Shown piece after piece: positions 45,668-59,645 of a stretch of DNA of 64,000 bases. The first letter of the stretch is position 1. Each line of letters opens with the position of its first letter. The DNA is from Austropuccinia psidii. Lineage: Eukaryota; Basidiomycota; Pucciniomycetes; Pucciniales; Sphaerophragmiaceae. The stretch is from positions 49,962,618 to 50,026,617 of the forward strand of contig JALGQZ010000008.1 of assembly GCA_023105745.1 (NCBI GenBank), written 5' to 3'. The notes under the pieces were generated by a model. That model did not search any database and was not told the DNA's origin. It saw nothing but the letters and a program-made list of their open reading frames with translations. The position numbers were made by a program, and so were the translations under genes.

Positions 45668-48087
45668 ATTTTACACTATTAAACTGTCAAAATACATAAA
45701 TTAAACCCATACCCTTTACCAAAACTTTCAAAATCTGCATGTTAAGCCCATAATTATTAAATTACAAAACCCAAATGAAGAATCCCATTGAGAGTTTAGT
45801 CCAAAAAATATGGGTTTAGGGAGGTTTTCTTTGTTGTTGTGAGGAGAAGGCTTATGAGTTATTTCTTTGGGCAGGTTATGGGTTTTGGATAAATTTTAAG
45901 CAGGCACCAACTTGGTGGACCAAAAGGTCCATGGCTTTATAGAGGTATAGGTTAGGACAAGTTCTACTGTATTTTTATTTATGGAACAAGTTCTTCATGT
46001 CTCAGATATCTTCAAGGTAAGATATACACAAGATACTTCACACTAAATCTATCTTTATTCAGATATTTTCAAGGTAAGATATACACAAAATACTTCACAC
46101 TAAATCTATCTTTATTCAGATATTTTCAAAGGAAGACATACAGAAAGTGCTTTGCAATAGATATCAATTTTTTGTTTAGATTCAAATTTAAATATCAACT
46201 TGAATTAGACTTAGATGAAGTATGAAACAAAATTTCACTAAAAAGAATTTCAAAGTATTCTTGAGATGGTATACATATCATTTTACTAATTAAACCAGAT
46301 TCCCTGAATTATCTAAATCACTTACCAAATATTTTTCCCTCCTCAATAGATATCTATAAAATATCTTTATGTTTCTCATATTTCAACTTGTTCAATCCTC
46401 ATTATTATTATCTTCAAGCTTACTATTTATATTTTTACCCATAAAATGCATTTCTGATTAATTCAAATGGATAAAAACATTTCCCATTGAATAAGATATA
46501 GTTGGTCGTTGGTAAAATATATATACAACAATTTGATATTTTGAAAAAAAATTGATACTAAAAGATCAGCTTCTAATAACTATCTTGCCTTTATTTTGGA
46601 AAAATATAACTAATCTTATTTTCCCCCTGAATTGACTCCATCCCATCAATTATTAAGGGAAAATTCTTTCATAATTTAAGTGAAAGCTCTTCATAGCTTG
46701 GAGAAAAATGAGTAATCTTTATTCTTTCAAAAGTAAGTATAATATCAAGGTGGGGCTTTGATATTGGAGTTCCTTTTTTCCAATTAATATAAATCAAAAA
46801 ATAATCATTGAAAAATCTGCTTATGTTCTCAAAATAGTTATAAAAAAATAAGATAAAAAATTGAAAATTTATCAAATAGATAAAAAATGACTTTAAAACT
46901 TTGATGGATTTTATTTATTTTATTTATATTATCATCATTTTTTGGGTATTTTTTGTTTTTTTTTATCAATTTAATATTTCATTTTTTTCTGTAAAAAACT
47001 GAGTTCACATTCTGTTAAAAAAGAAAAGTTTATCAATTTTAATCTGCATTTTAAAGTTGATTCCTTCGATATATCTATCATCCTCATCCTAATTACAATC
47101 TTTTTTTATTTCTTTTATGATCTCTGATTTATTTTCTTTCATATGCTAAGATCTTTTTTTTTGAATGAATCATAGTAGGAGTCTTTTACAGCATGATAGC
47201 TATAAAAAAGATAATTCTCATCTAATTTTCTAAAACCATAGTCTTTAAATATCTCTGTAGTGTAATTTTTCAGAAAACAATTAAAAACTTAAGAACCTTA
47301 GAAACAATAGATAATCAATGAAAATCAATAAGCTATATAATAAGAAATACTGTAATAAAAATAGTTCAAAATAATTAAAAAAATGATAATAATATTTATT
47401 ATAAATAAATAAAATGGATTAATGGGGCTCTTTCATTGAAATATGTGACTGGAATTTCTTTGTATAGTTTTCAATAAATCTTCAAAAAAAATAAGTTCAA
47501 AAGAATTACTTTTAATTATAATGTCATCAATTTTACAAAAAGTAGAAATATTTGAGCTCTTCTTTTTGTAAATTGTAAAAATAAGATTTTAGAAAAAAAA
47601 ATGTTACATTTTATTTAAAAAAAAAACAAACAAAATTGAATTAATTTGGAATCTGTTTCCTAAATCATTTTTTACCAAAGGTGTGGCCTCCACCCAAAAT
47701 TTCTCTAGTTTTAGTCCCTATTTTCAATTAAGATATGATGACTATTTGTTATATTCTATAAATAGAAAAAAATTATTTCAATTACAATTTTTACTTGAAA
47801 GTTTTTTCTTCATTAAGGGATTCAAAAGTAGATAAATAACAGTTCAAATTGGAATAAATTTTTAATCTGATTTCTTTTTGGTAATTAAAATTTTATAGAG
47901 CTCATAGGAGAAAGAGAAATTATATGTGAATAATTTGAATATTTTGATAAAATAAGAAGCAGATACTATAGATATTTGTAATATGAAAATATGAAGAATA
48001 AAAAAAAATATTTTGCAATATCAAAGTGGCTTAGAGATTGTTTGGATGGGAAAAAACATAGAGATTCTGGTTTCAGACTAGCTTTAA
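45668..48087. other. AT-rich region, no gene recognised
   Basis: About 2.4 kb. The only structure seen is the 57-bp tandem repeat at 46003. Short frames are scattered, with no family resemblance. Confidence 0.6.
46003..46145. repeat. 57-bp tandem repeat, about 2.4 units
   Basis: CAGATAT(C/T)TTCAAGG starts at 46003, 46060 and 46117, spacing 57 bp twice. The third unit is partial and more diverged. Confidence 0.92.
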
Positions 48088-49888
48088 TGTAAGGTTTGAC
48101 TATGAAACAATTAGTAAAATTTTCTAATATTTTACTTATTAATCTCTTTATTTCCTTACTGAAATGAATGATAAGATTCAAAATAATTATAATAATAAAT
48201 TGTTATTGAAATTATGGTGTAAAAATATTTATATTATGTAAAAACAAATAAAATGATACAAGCTATATTATAAAAATAATATAATAAAATAAATATTTAA
48301 ATATTTGATATTTAATATCTTTATGGCAATTCATTATTGTTACAAACAAAAAAATTCTTGGAAAAATTTTATTTAACAATAAAAACAATTCATAATGATA
48401 ATATTACTAATATTAAGGCTATATAGTAATATAAGTACCATTTATATTCATAAAACAAGTATTAAGATTAATGATTTAGAGAAAATATCCTACTTTATAC
48501 ACCTAATTTGATAGTTTTGATTTATTTTATGCCTGATGATGTAAATACAACTTATTTAAATTGTCTTTACAATACAAAATAGAGAGAATCACAAATTTTA
48601 CCATTTTTATGTGGATTTAGAGATTTTAAGAGAAATTAACAAATTACAATAAGATACTGAGGTAATCATGTATAAAAGAGTGATTAATATAAAATGAATA
48701 TTTTGTCTTTAATAATATAAGAGCTCTATATTAAAGAAGAAATAAATTCACCTTTTTATTTGATGTTTTTATTGCATTTTTAGCATCCTAGGGGGAAACA
48801 GAGGAAGAAGAGGTCCACTCATAGTAAGTATACCTACTTCTAGAAGATATGTACTTACTTTATCCACTGGAATTTATGAATACTTGAAGATTTTGTGATG
48901 ATTAAATCATTATTAAAAAAAATTATCTCAATATTTCACCATTTTTTAGAGTTATTACTATAGCTCTAATTTTCCAACATATAATCTTTTAAAATAATTT
49001 CTTTTTGTGGACCAAAGTAGTTTTAATCATACAATACTAAGATCCGCCAGTTTTATCTCTTCTTCAACTGTTAAACTTGAAATAAGATTAGATTTACTGC
49101 TCAGAAATGATCATCTTTAAGCCTTAACTTTAATCCTTAAAAGCTTTTAAGTTATCATGCTAATGCAATTCAGAAATTTAATTCTGATAGCTGGGCTTGT
49201 CTTACCAAGTTTTTGAGAGGATTTCTTCAAATTATAAAAACTCTATTTTTGATTAGTTTTCTTTTAACTCATCTTTTCTGTCAAAATTTACTATTTTGGA
49301 CTTCAAAACATGATTTAATGGGGTTGTACCTTAAATATCATGATAAAAACTATGTCATTCCTCACATATTCACTATTAAAATATGAATATCTCCTTATTT
49401 TGAAGTTTGTACCTCTTATAATTTTAAGTGGCCAACTGGTATTTCTATTTTAACCAATTTCTAATTATTATTATTTTAAATCTTGTTTATAACTTTTGAA
49501 AAAAATTATTTATTTATTCTTACAGTTATTTTTTGGTAACTTAATTTTTGAATTATATCTTTATTATGTGTATTTCAAAAAATATGAGCTAAAAACCATG
49601 AATATATTCATTGATCATAAAAGTGCAAATATCCAGGTTATCTGAGTAAGTATTGGGATCAAAGATATTAAATAAAGGAGTCATATGTGTATTTTTTGAT
49701 GGGAAATCAAATTGTGTTATTTATTTAGCATTTTCATACATTGTTTTCTTAGATAATCAAGAAGTCATGCTTTTTCATGGAATTTTTACTTATTTTAAGA
49801 TTTTAATCTTAATTGTTATTATTAAAATAAGTTCAGTAAAGTTTTTTTTGACCTTTTTGGATATGTGGTCATATCTGAAAGGCTCACA
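48088..49888 (-). mobile_element. Solo LTR family A, inverted, TSD TTTAA
   Basis: 1801 bp, TGTAAGGTTTG to GGCTCACA on +. Exact duplication TTTAA at 48083-48087 and 49889-49893. More diverged than the other copies: the TATA-like box is lost. Confidence 0.95.
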
Positions 49889-49893
49889 TTTAA

Positions 49894-50314
49894 GTTGATT
49901 TACAAGCACATTCCCTCCTGGTTCTGAGATAATTTCCAAATGCAACACCTTCTGTCAGGTGTAGTCACTTCCCTCATGGTTACTGTTTAAATCAACTTTC
50001 AACACTTAAAAAATTACTTTTAAAACTCATAAATAAAAACCAAAGATTTTTGTTTACTGGAAAGAAAGATTAAAAATTCATGAAGAGCTCTGAAGGTTGT
50101 ATTTTACTAATTTGAATATTCTTTAAGATTATTTTTTTGAAAATTAAATATTCCTACCTTGAGAGAATCAGACAACTCAGAATTTTCAGATGGAGGTGGA
50201 CTCTGAAGTAAAGCTAATTCCACCAAAGGGAAAAAGAAAGGAAACAAGAACTATGATTGATTTTAATTAGAAATATTTTTAACTTCAAGTTTGCATTCCT
50301 TCAAGTATGACATA
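49894..50314 (+). pseudogene. Spacer with a short gag remnant (about 50160-50262)
   Basis: AATTTTCAGATGGAGGTGGA and the following ~75 bp parallel the gag start regions at 16250 and 39375, giving MEVDSEVKLIPPKGK in one frame. The rest of the spacer is unassigned. It is a leftover of an A/E-type element between two solo LTRs. Confidence 0.55.
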
Positions 50315-50319
50315 GTATA

Positions 50320-52214
50320 TGTGAGCCTTGAGGTATATCTTACATACCCAAATAGGCCACAATTATCTTAAAAAGAAATTTTAAATTATTCATAACTCAT
50401 AATTCATGCATATATCCAAAATTCATCATTTTTGATTTCAGAAAAGATGAATAACTTTTTATTGAGTAAGTAAATCCATGGATTTAAGGCCAGATTTGGA
50501 TTCTACACAAAAAATTCACCTAGGGTAGCTTTATAGAGTGAATAAGCTCAATGTAACTCTTTGAGGTGGTAAAATGGAAAATACTTCAATACCACATCAT
50601 CAATACCACATAAAAGATCCGTGAAAATTTTTGTTTTTCTTAATTTCACACCAAAATAATGGGAATGTGAGAAATCCCATGTTACATATACACTGAGAAT
50701 AGTGTTATGCATGTTTTGAGCACTTAATATCATGGTATTCATACATGGACGTTTGATACACCCATAGTGGATATCTCACTAAGCTTAAATTTCTATTTTG
50801 ACGTGAAAAATAAGCAAGGGGACAAAAGACATCAAAGAGAGCCAGGGTACCCAACTTCTGCGGCCTCAGAGGCGTGGACAGCTCCAAAGCTTGTATACAT
50901 GGCTGATCTTGGTCCAATTAGTAAACTAAAACACTTTGGGAACTTGGTTACCATGTTACCACTACAGTAAATCATAAGAAAATAGCAAATAACCTGCTAT
51001 TTTGACATGCCAAGGAGATAAAAAGCTACTTAGACTCCTGTAACCATGTCAATTCTTAATTATTCTCCATGGATAAACCCCAAAAGAGTAATCAAAATCC
51101 TTTTTGGACTTGTATCCATTGATTTACCTCATAGCAACCAGTTAAACACTGATATTTGCAATTCTACGTAGAAATGAGGTAAAAACTTCAAAAATTCATT
51201 AAAAATAAAATTCTTAATGAATATTTTGGAACCTTTCAGGACCAATGGAGAACTGTATTATCTATGGTACAACCAAAAAGAATTAAAGTTTTACTTACAG
51301 TCCATTTTTGACTATTCTACGTGAAACACTGAATCTTCAAAAATTCACAGTAGTTACAACCTGTGATGAAATTGGCAATAACATTGATAACTTTGATAAA
51401 TCAATGATTATTTTGGAATAAAAGAAGATTTACAGATGTTACTCCTTTTATTTTTAACCATATTGGGGTTGGTAGTCACATAAAAGCATCAATTAAGTAA
51501 TTATGATAATCTTATGTGACAACAGATGATGCAATCAATAATCCAAAAGGGTTTATTGTTTTCTCACTCAGTTTTTTTCAGTTTGCTCCATGGCATGCTT
51601 CTGTGAGCTGTTGTTGACTTAAAAGAGGCCTCCTCTTGCTATTTTTTCCACATCATCATCATCATCATCATCTTATTATTTTTTGAATCATTATTACCAA
51701 CAAGTAAGTATTAGTTATAGCTATTCTTAAGTGTTTTAAATCTTTCAGAATCAATCAGAAAGACGTGAAATCATAGAATCCAACTATATATTGTTGTAAT
51801 ACTGTTATAAATTCATTTTGAGCCTTAAAATCCACAATTCTACGTCAAATCTCTCTATCTTATCTTTCAATAAGCTCTTTGGAATATTAGTGAGTGATTT
51901 ATATTTTAATTCTTAAAGTTTTTCTTCAAGAATTACCATCATAATTATTCTTGCAAACAATAATTATATATTAAAATAATTTTATTATTTTAAGAAAAGA
52001 AGTTTTATTATTAAAATCTTCTTGTAATTGATTCTTGTAGACAATTACTTACTCACTGTTAAAATCACTAGTAGTGCTTAACATGTGAAAGAAATAATTC
52101 TTTAATTATTTAATTGTGGTTATAATAATATTTTGTTATTATATTTCATAAGAACAGTCATAGTACTGTTGATTAATAGTAATATTATCATCAGTTTCAT
52201 AGAAAAATCTTACA
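50320..52214 (+). mobile_element. Solo LTR family C, TSD GTATA
   Basis: 1895 bp, TGTGAGCCTTGAGG to AATCTTACA, with exact duplication GTATA at 50315-50319 and 52215-52219. Contains a CAT microsatellite at 51651-51672 that the other copy lacks in this length, and a donor-like CAACAA|GTAAGT at 51704. Short frames inside are shared with the inverted copy and not called. Confidence 0.96.
51651..51672. repeat. (CAT)n microsatellite
   Basis: Seven uninterrupted CAT/ATC units inside solo LTR C. The inverted copy has only a few at the corresponding place (about 4080-4095). Confidence 0.9.
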
Positions 52215-52219
52215 GTATA

Positions 52220-52634
52220 CTACTAAATATATTTCCACTTAAAAGGATAAATTCTTTGAATAAAATAGTTTTTTCATTTAATAAATTATTCAATAAAGGT
52301 GGTTTTCCCTTTAAAAAATAAGAGTTAAATATTCATTAATTTAAAATTTAAATGAATTTAGGAGCTATAATATGTAAAATAATGAGTGATAGTCTATTTT
52401 TGCATCAATTTTGAGGATAATTTCTCACACAGCTTATTAACAAAATTTTAAATTATTTCAATCACTAAATTTGAATTTGTAAGTGATTTGGTATATTTGA
52501 ATATCATAAAATATCAGTATTGTTTTTTCAAAAGTTGAGAATATAATTTTTGTAAATAAACTCTACCTTCTTATAAAAAATAATTGTCGCTAAATGAAAT
52601 ATAACTATTGAATTTAAACAAACTGATTAAGTCT
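52220..52634. other. AT-rich spacer, no gene
   Basis: About 400 bp between two solo LTRs, nothing recognised. Confidence 0.55.
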
Positions 52635-52639
52635 CTAAT

Positions 52640-54601
52640 TGTGCACCTTTGAGATATGACCACATATCCAAAAAGGTCACAACAAAATTTCTGTAATAAT
52701 TATATTTATAGTAATTATCTCAAAGACTAGTAAGAATACCATAAATAAGTACAAGATCTGGATTAACTCAGAATCTAATGAGTAAACATGTGAAATAAAC
52801 TACACCATTAGATTTCTCATGGTAAAATACAGATATGTCATTTTCATGGCATATCTGGAAAGTCAATAATTACTGAGTAATAAGTAATAATACCTTAAAA
52901 AAGGTATAAAACCTTATTTAACTCAGTAACCAATAAAACAACATGTTAAATAAATTGTACCATTGGATTCTCTATAAAATACCACACATAAAACAATTAT
53001 AAAGCTATTCTCTAAAGTCAATACTTAAGGAATTAAGCTGAATATATGCAATTTTTTGGTCAATGCATATATTCATGGTTTTTTTGCTAATATATCTTGA
53101 AATATACAAGATAGAGATATAAACCAAAAAGAATTCACCACAGAATTACTGTAAGAACACAGATATGAACTTTATTTCACAGGTTATAAACAAGGTTAAA
53201 ACTTGTAATGGATTATTGATTAAAATCAATGGAGCTGTTGACCACTTTGTTGTGAAAGTGTTCCAAACTTAAAAAAACATGGACAGTCAGATTCTACTAT
53301 TTCATACCTGAAGAAGTATGTAATTTATATCATAATATTCAAGGTATAACCCCTTGAAATCATGGTTTGAAGTTTAAAATATGAAATTTTGACAGAAAAG
53401 ATGAGTTACAAGAAAAATCATCAAAAATAGTTTTTTGATTATGTAATGAAATTCTTTTTAAAGATTAATGAGGACATTCCAAGCTATAAGAATCCACTCT
53501 CAGAATGTCTTTAGCATGTATAACATAAAAGTTATTAATGATCAAAGTTTAAGCCTAAATTTGATCATTTATGATCACTCACTGTAATCTTATTTTAAGT
53601 TTAACAGTTATATAAGTGATAAATCTGGTTAATACTATTAGATTATGATTAATACTAATAAAATCTGTGAATTTTAGGCTTCTTCAAAGCCTATGATTTC
53701 ATCAAACTTAGAGTTATAGTGATAACTCTAAATAATGGCATAATAATGAGATAAGATGGTTTGATCATGACGTAATCATCCCTAAACCTTAAAATACTGA
53801 TCATTTCCAGTGGATACCATCAGTACACGTCTACTAGAAGCCTACTGGACTCTAGAAGGGAGGTATTTACTATAAATAGAGCTCTTTTTACTCTATTTTA
53901 CCCTCAGAAGCATCAAAACATTAAAACAATCAAACCAAAGGTAAAAATCTTTATTCTATATATATAAATATTTTATATTAGTATAGACCAAAGATAATAT
54001 TTATTATAATCATCATTTTTTGACATGATTAGTTCAATTCTTCTGCTGTTTTGTTATAATTCTCTTAAAAATCTCAAATCCACATAAAATCAAGAATATT
54101 TGTAATTTCTCTTCTTTTTTATTGTAAATACAATTTAAATAAGTTGTATTTATATTATTTGGCGTCAAATTATTTAATGTTATTATACTAAGTGTTAAAA
54201 TTAGGTTATTTTCTCTTATTATAATAATTTTCTCTTTGTTATTGCTTTAATAATTCTTTAATTAACATAAATAGTATTTATATTAATTTATAGCTTTAAT
54301 ATTGGTAATATTATTGTTATTAATTGTTTTTTATCAATAAAAAACAATTTTTTATGCCTTAATTATTTGTTGGTAACAATAATAAAGTGCTTTTAAATAT
54401 ATTAATTATTATATATTCATATATTTACTTATCATATTATTTTATTTGTTCAATAATATAATTATTTTTATGCCCTAATTATAATAATTCTTTATTATTA
54501 TAATTATTTTTACCTTATTTACTTTATTTATAAGGACATTCAGAGTACAATAAGTAAAATATTAGTAACTTTTACTTATTGTTTCATAGTCAAACCTTAC
54601 A
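52640..54601 (+). mobile_element. Solo LTR family A, TSD CTAAT
   Basis: 1962 bp, TGTGCACCTTTGAG to CAAACCTTACA. Exact duplication CTAAT at 52635-52639 and 54602-54606. TATA-like box 53870-53879. It differs from the 11767 element by many substitutions and small indels, so it belongs to an older subfamily. Confidence 0.96.
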
Positions 54602-54606
54602 CTAAT

Positions 54607-57600
54607 ATGTAGAATTATGGGAGTTAATTAGAATTGAAATATTTTTTATAAATTGGTAATTATCTTTACATATATCAAGGTTTTTGTCCTGAACTTAAAT
54701 AAAAAAAAATCTATCTACCCAAACTATTTGTAGTGACATAAGATTCAAACTATAATTCTTTACATAATATTCTTGCATTTATGTTGTAGGTTTTTGAGAT
54801 ATAAAAATTATAGAAAATAAATATTTGGAAAACCCATTCTCATTTTTTTACATGGAATTTTTTGTAGTACAAGTTGATTTATCCACTAATAATTTTATAA
54901 TACTAAATAATTGGGTTTTAATTTCATATAAATTAATTTTTAATCAAATTATATCTCTTCATACCTTTAAAAAAAAGAAAAAAATATTGCTTTTATCTTT
55001 TTAAAAACGAATTTACTTTAAAATAAGTCTTGTGAAATATCAATTAAAAGTATATCTTACAAAAAAGGAAGTAAAAAATTTGACTAAATTTGAAAGAATA
55101 AATTTAAAAATCTACTATATTATATATCCTAGCTCAATTGTAGACTATCTTATAAGGGCAAAATTAAGCTTTTATTGAATAAAATAGTGCAATAATCTGG
55201 AATAGATATTTACAAAACATCTAGGTAAGCTGAATACTTGAAATCTTATCTCATTAATTAAAGTTATTGTTTGAAACTTATTCTTTATCAGAATATAATA
55301 ATTTATTAACAATAGATATATTTATATAAATCTAAATTTTTACAGAATATATTTTTCAAAAAAAAAAAACCTATTATATTTCTATAGTATCAAAAATTGA
55401 TATTCTATCAAGGAATTAATTTTTGTTAAATGTGTTGATGACTATTATAATCACTTTTTTTTTGGTTTATTTAATCTTCTAAACTCATAAATACCAGCTT
55501 GAAGCTTATTGAAACAAAGCTAGAGGGATATCATAAATATAATTAAGCTATAGAATACCGTTTTTTATGAAGAAATATTTGAAATAATTCACAGTTACAC
55601 TGAGATATACATCATCTAGTTTGCTATCATATAAAAATTTCTATGAGATATTAAGTTATTTGTTTCTCTATGTATGTATCTATCCCGTGTGGAAAACTCA
55701 AAAATCTCTGTTCTAGGAAGGTTACATACAGATGGTAGTTAGGAATGGTTGAAAAAATAGTATGGGATTTAAAAAAAGTGGGCCTGAAAGCCCAAGGTTA
55801 AGAAATACAGTTGTATGTTTAGTATTCCAAAGTAAGCATGGTGTGTATATAGATTGAAGGATTTCTTTTCAAAAAATTCAAGCACACAGATTCAACAAAG
55901 AGATTTTTTATCTGAGTTTGAGACTTAATTAACTTATTATTTATAATTATGTATATTAACTTATTACAAAACAAAGAAAAAAAATATTCTTTCTCATACT
56001 GATTACAATATATTGATCCTACTGTCAATTCTCACACAATTTTCAAATTTGCTTTTTGTTCAAATAATTTTTTGGGTTGGAAATTTTAAAATTATTTCTT
56101 ATATCAAGAAATTAAAATTGATCAGATTAAATAATAATAAAAATATAATTATTTTTCTTTTTACATATATGAATTTATTTCTAAAAAATCAAACTTAAAA
56201 TTAATAACAAGAATTTATTTTTTAAAAGAAGAGAATAGATAGATGAATATATATACATATATATCTTCATAAAAGTAAAACTTCTGTTTTTTGTGAAAGA
56301 TCCCAATTTAACTATTTTTCTCTTTTCTTTTTCTTAAGAAAAAAAAATGTAATAATTTAACAATTGAAGTTTAATACCTATATATATATATTTATTTAAA
56401 TTCACATTCTGTTTTATTATTTCAAAAAAGGAAAGGCTTAAACTAAATATATAAGTTATTTTTTACAATTCAAATATGTATTATAAAAAGGAATTAAAAT
56501 AAGTTTATTTATATAGCTATATATATATATATATATAGGTTTTTGACAAAAAGTATTTTTTTTTGAAAATTAAGCAGTTATTTTTAATAATCATTTTGAA
56601 TTTTTGTTAATCTTATTTATATTTAATTAAAGAAATAGAAGTTATATTAAGATTATTATTTTAAAAAAAGAAACAAATAAAAATGAATAATAATTATTCT
56701 TATAAATTTGATTCAATTTATTTTTATGATTTGTCTTATAATATGTTATTTTATTTAATTAAATATTAAAATTAAAATAATTAGGTTTTTGAAGACTTTC
56801 AATTTTTTCATATTAAAATTGAATGAAAAAGTATTCTTATTTTATTTTGAATTTGAGTTCATTATCGTTTATATCAAAAAAAGAATTCATAATGATTAAT
56901 TTGAGATGATGAGTGAGAAGTTTCAAATAGACTAAATTAATATAAAAAATTAGAATTCATGTAATCATGAATAATTTTTTTTCTCTTGAGCTTTTATAAT
57001 CTCAAGAAAATAAAATAAACAGTTTTATCCAATTCCTTTATTTTTGATAATCAAAAGCTTAAAACTAAAAAGTATAAGCTATGTATATATTATTTCATTT
57101 CATTTTAATAAGAAACTAGGTTATCTTTCATTCAAGAAGCCAAATAAAAGAAATTTTCAAAAATAAAATGTATTTCTCTTTTCAGTTTTTTCTATTTAAA
57201 TTAAGCTTTAAATAGAAAAGTAAAATTTATTAATTTTTTTGAAGAAAAAACTTCAATAATTAGATTTTCATTTTCTTTTTTGTGATTGGAAAATTTGAAT
57301 TAGGATCAAGAAATTACAGTTTATAAAGTGATTTTGGATTTCTTTTAATTTGTCAATTTTGGGTAGAAAAATGAAATGTACAGACATAAAAAATTAATTG
57401 AAAAGTGAATTTGAAAATCTCAATTAAATGGTTTAATTTTCAAGTTAACCTTGGCTGATTTCCAAAAAAGAAGTGATTTGTGTTGTTTAATCTAATTTCC
57501 TAATGGCTTTATTGCTGTGATATCTCACATATTATTATATAATAATCTGAGTTGGGTGGCTTAATTTGTTGAAACAAGCAAGTTAAAATGGACAAATGGT

Positions 57601-58680
57601 TATAAATACTGCAAAATAAGTAAAAAATCATTTTTTAAGTAGCCAGAAATTCTTTACAGCTGGAAAAGTTCATTTTAAAACTTCTCAAATTGATTCTATG
57701 ACTTGCCTAAACTCACCTTACCGACCATATGGGACAAATAAAAGAATTCTTTGTTTTTTTCTCAATGAAAATTTATAATTCAAATCCAAAAAAAGAAATC
57801 ATTTCCTTATTATTTTCTTTTTGAACAATCAAAGAATGAGAAAAAAAACAATTTGATGAAATTGAATTAAAACTTTAAATTATGTAAGAACAAAAGTATA
57901 TATATACTACCTTAAATCTCATTTGAGTTTAGTTTTCTCTTCAGCAAATAATAATAATAATAAAAAGCTAGATTAATTCGGGATAATTTTTCAGAGGGTA
58001 ACTTTTTATTTTTTATAAAAGTATTTCAATTTATTTTATTTTATCGAAAAAGATAGAAATGGGAACAAATTTTATCGATTTTTTTTCCCATTTATTTTTC
58101 CTTTTGATTTTCTTTTCTCAACAGATAGTTTTTTCGTACATATGCATTTAATTATGAGCTAGTAAAAAATAATATATTGAAATTAGGGTGTATAATAAAA
58201 AACGCTGGTTAAATAAAATGATTTCAAATCGGTTTTTGAGTAGGGAAAAATTCACATAAACTGATTTATTTCTGACATGAGACCGAGTGTGCTTATTGAT
58301 TTCATCAAGCTACAACGTTTTAAAAAATTCAACTGGCTTTAAATTTGAGAATTGAGCTTAAGCTTTCTTAATTTTGACCCATGGTTGAAATCAGTTTTAA
58401 TTTTTGTGAGTTTCCTTTAATCCTTGGGAGACTAAAATTGTTTTTTATGGTGACTAATTGGTTGGTATGTGAAGAAAAGAAAGAAGAGTAAATTATGTAG
58501 ATTTTTACTTCTAAAAGGCTTAAAACGTGATAATTAGCCGTCATCTTCAGTTTGAGAAAGGCCAAGAGCCTGAAGATTTTGATTATGGAAATTTTTCAAG
58601 TATTTCGATTTCTTTTAATAATCAAGAAAAACTCCAATGATTATTTATTAATAGACTATCAATCACTAGTGGGCTGCTTC
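54607..58680. other. AT-rich region, no gene recognised
   Basis: About 4 kb, very poor in G and C, with an (AT)n run at about 56517-56537 and many poly-T runs. Short frames only (for example 55819, 56013), none with family features or splice-linked neighbours. From 58300 base composition rises slightly toward the gene region. Confidence 0.6.
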
Positions 58681-58693
58681 AAGTTCCCTGAGC

Positions 58694-59016
58694 TTAAGAA
58701 TTTGGCTGGTTAGCCATCTCTTTAGTTGTAGCTTTGACAAGCTTAAGATTAGAAGTCAAAGCTTGAAATTGTCCTTGAGCCAATTCTTGTGGAGTTTTAT
58801 AATAATTCAAATAGACCTTGTCATTTTTTGGCAGAAATCTTTGGAACCCAGCACTATTCTAGCTGATCCTTGGGAGGGAGTTCCTTGGGATTTAGTTTTC
58901 TTGACAACTACGGGCATAAATCTGAAGTTGTTGTAGACTGGGTGATTTCTACTGGGAACTCTGTCAAAGTGACAAGATGCAAGATTTTTATGAGAAATTT
59001 GATCAATTAAATCCAT
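58694..59016 (-). pseudogene. Small protein-coding-like frame, frame-broken, unrecognised
   Basis: On the minus strand ATG at 59016 opens about 64 sensible codons (SCHFDRVPSRNHPVYNNF, then MPVVVKKTKSQ). Near 58840 the coding look shifts by one frame to FLPKNDKVYLNYYKTPQELA, which continues through QFQALTSNLKLVKATTKEMA to TAA at 58694-58696. The total is about 107 residues if joined. Neither half matches a family I can name with confidence; RxPSxNxPVY is faintly like mitochondrial ribosomal protein mL49, too weak to use. No good intron bridges the break. It is divergent from the gelsolin-type gene, with about 0.6 kb between. A one-base error, a mutation or a missed intron are all possible. Confidence 0.45.
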
Positions 59017-59645
59017 CTAATTCTACGAGAAAATCTGAGTGGTGAGTGAGATTGTTGGATTTGATTTTATGGCAAATTTTGATTTTAATTTTCTTTTACT
59101 CCAGTAGGTCCTCCCTCCAATCATTAACCCCCCCATTGGCAATTTTCTCCTTGTCTCGGCTCAAAAATTTAATTTTTGATTTATTTTTTTATTTCTCCGA
59201 TTTCACCAATCTGTCACATCACCTTTCACAACTCTGTCACATACCTTTCACCAATCTCAACCAACCTCAATCGAAATCGACGCCAAAAATTTCATTTACT
59301 GTGTGAAAATTTGAAAAATTTGAAAAATTTGAAATCATCCAAATCCAAATTTGAACGATCACCAAAATTCCAAAGGCGAAGCAGATCAAAATCGAAATCG
59401 AAATCAGCAAAGACAGGATCAAGGAGATCGAAATCAAGGCCGATTTCCATTTAAAGGAAACCAAAACTTGACAGTCAAGCTAAAAAGAACTCCACTTGAT
59501 TCTCAGGAACCAATCCATCGATCTCGTCATCTTAGATGCAAGTCGTTAGCTCAAATTTCATTCGAAGAGTCTTGTAAAGTTAGTCATCGTTCGATTTTCA
59601 CTCTCATTGCAATCGACTCAATTTCCAATGTTGGATCGTTCTTAG

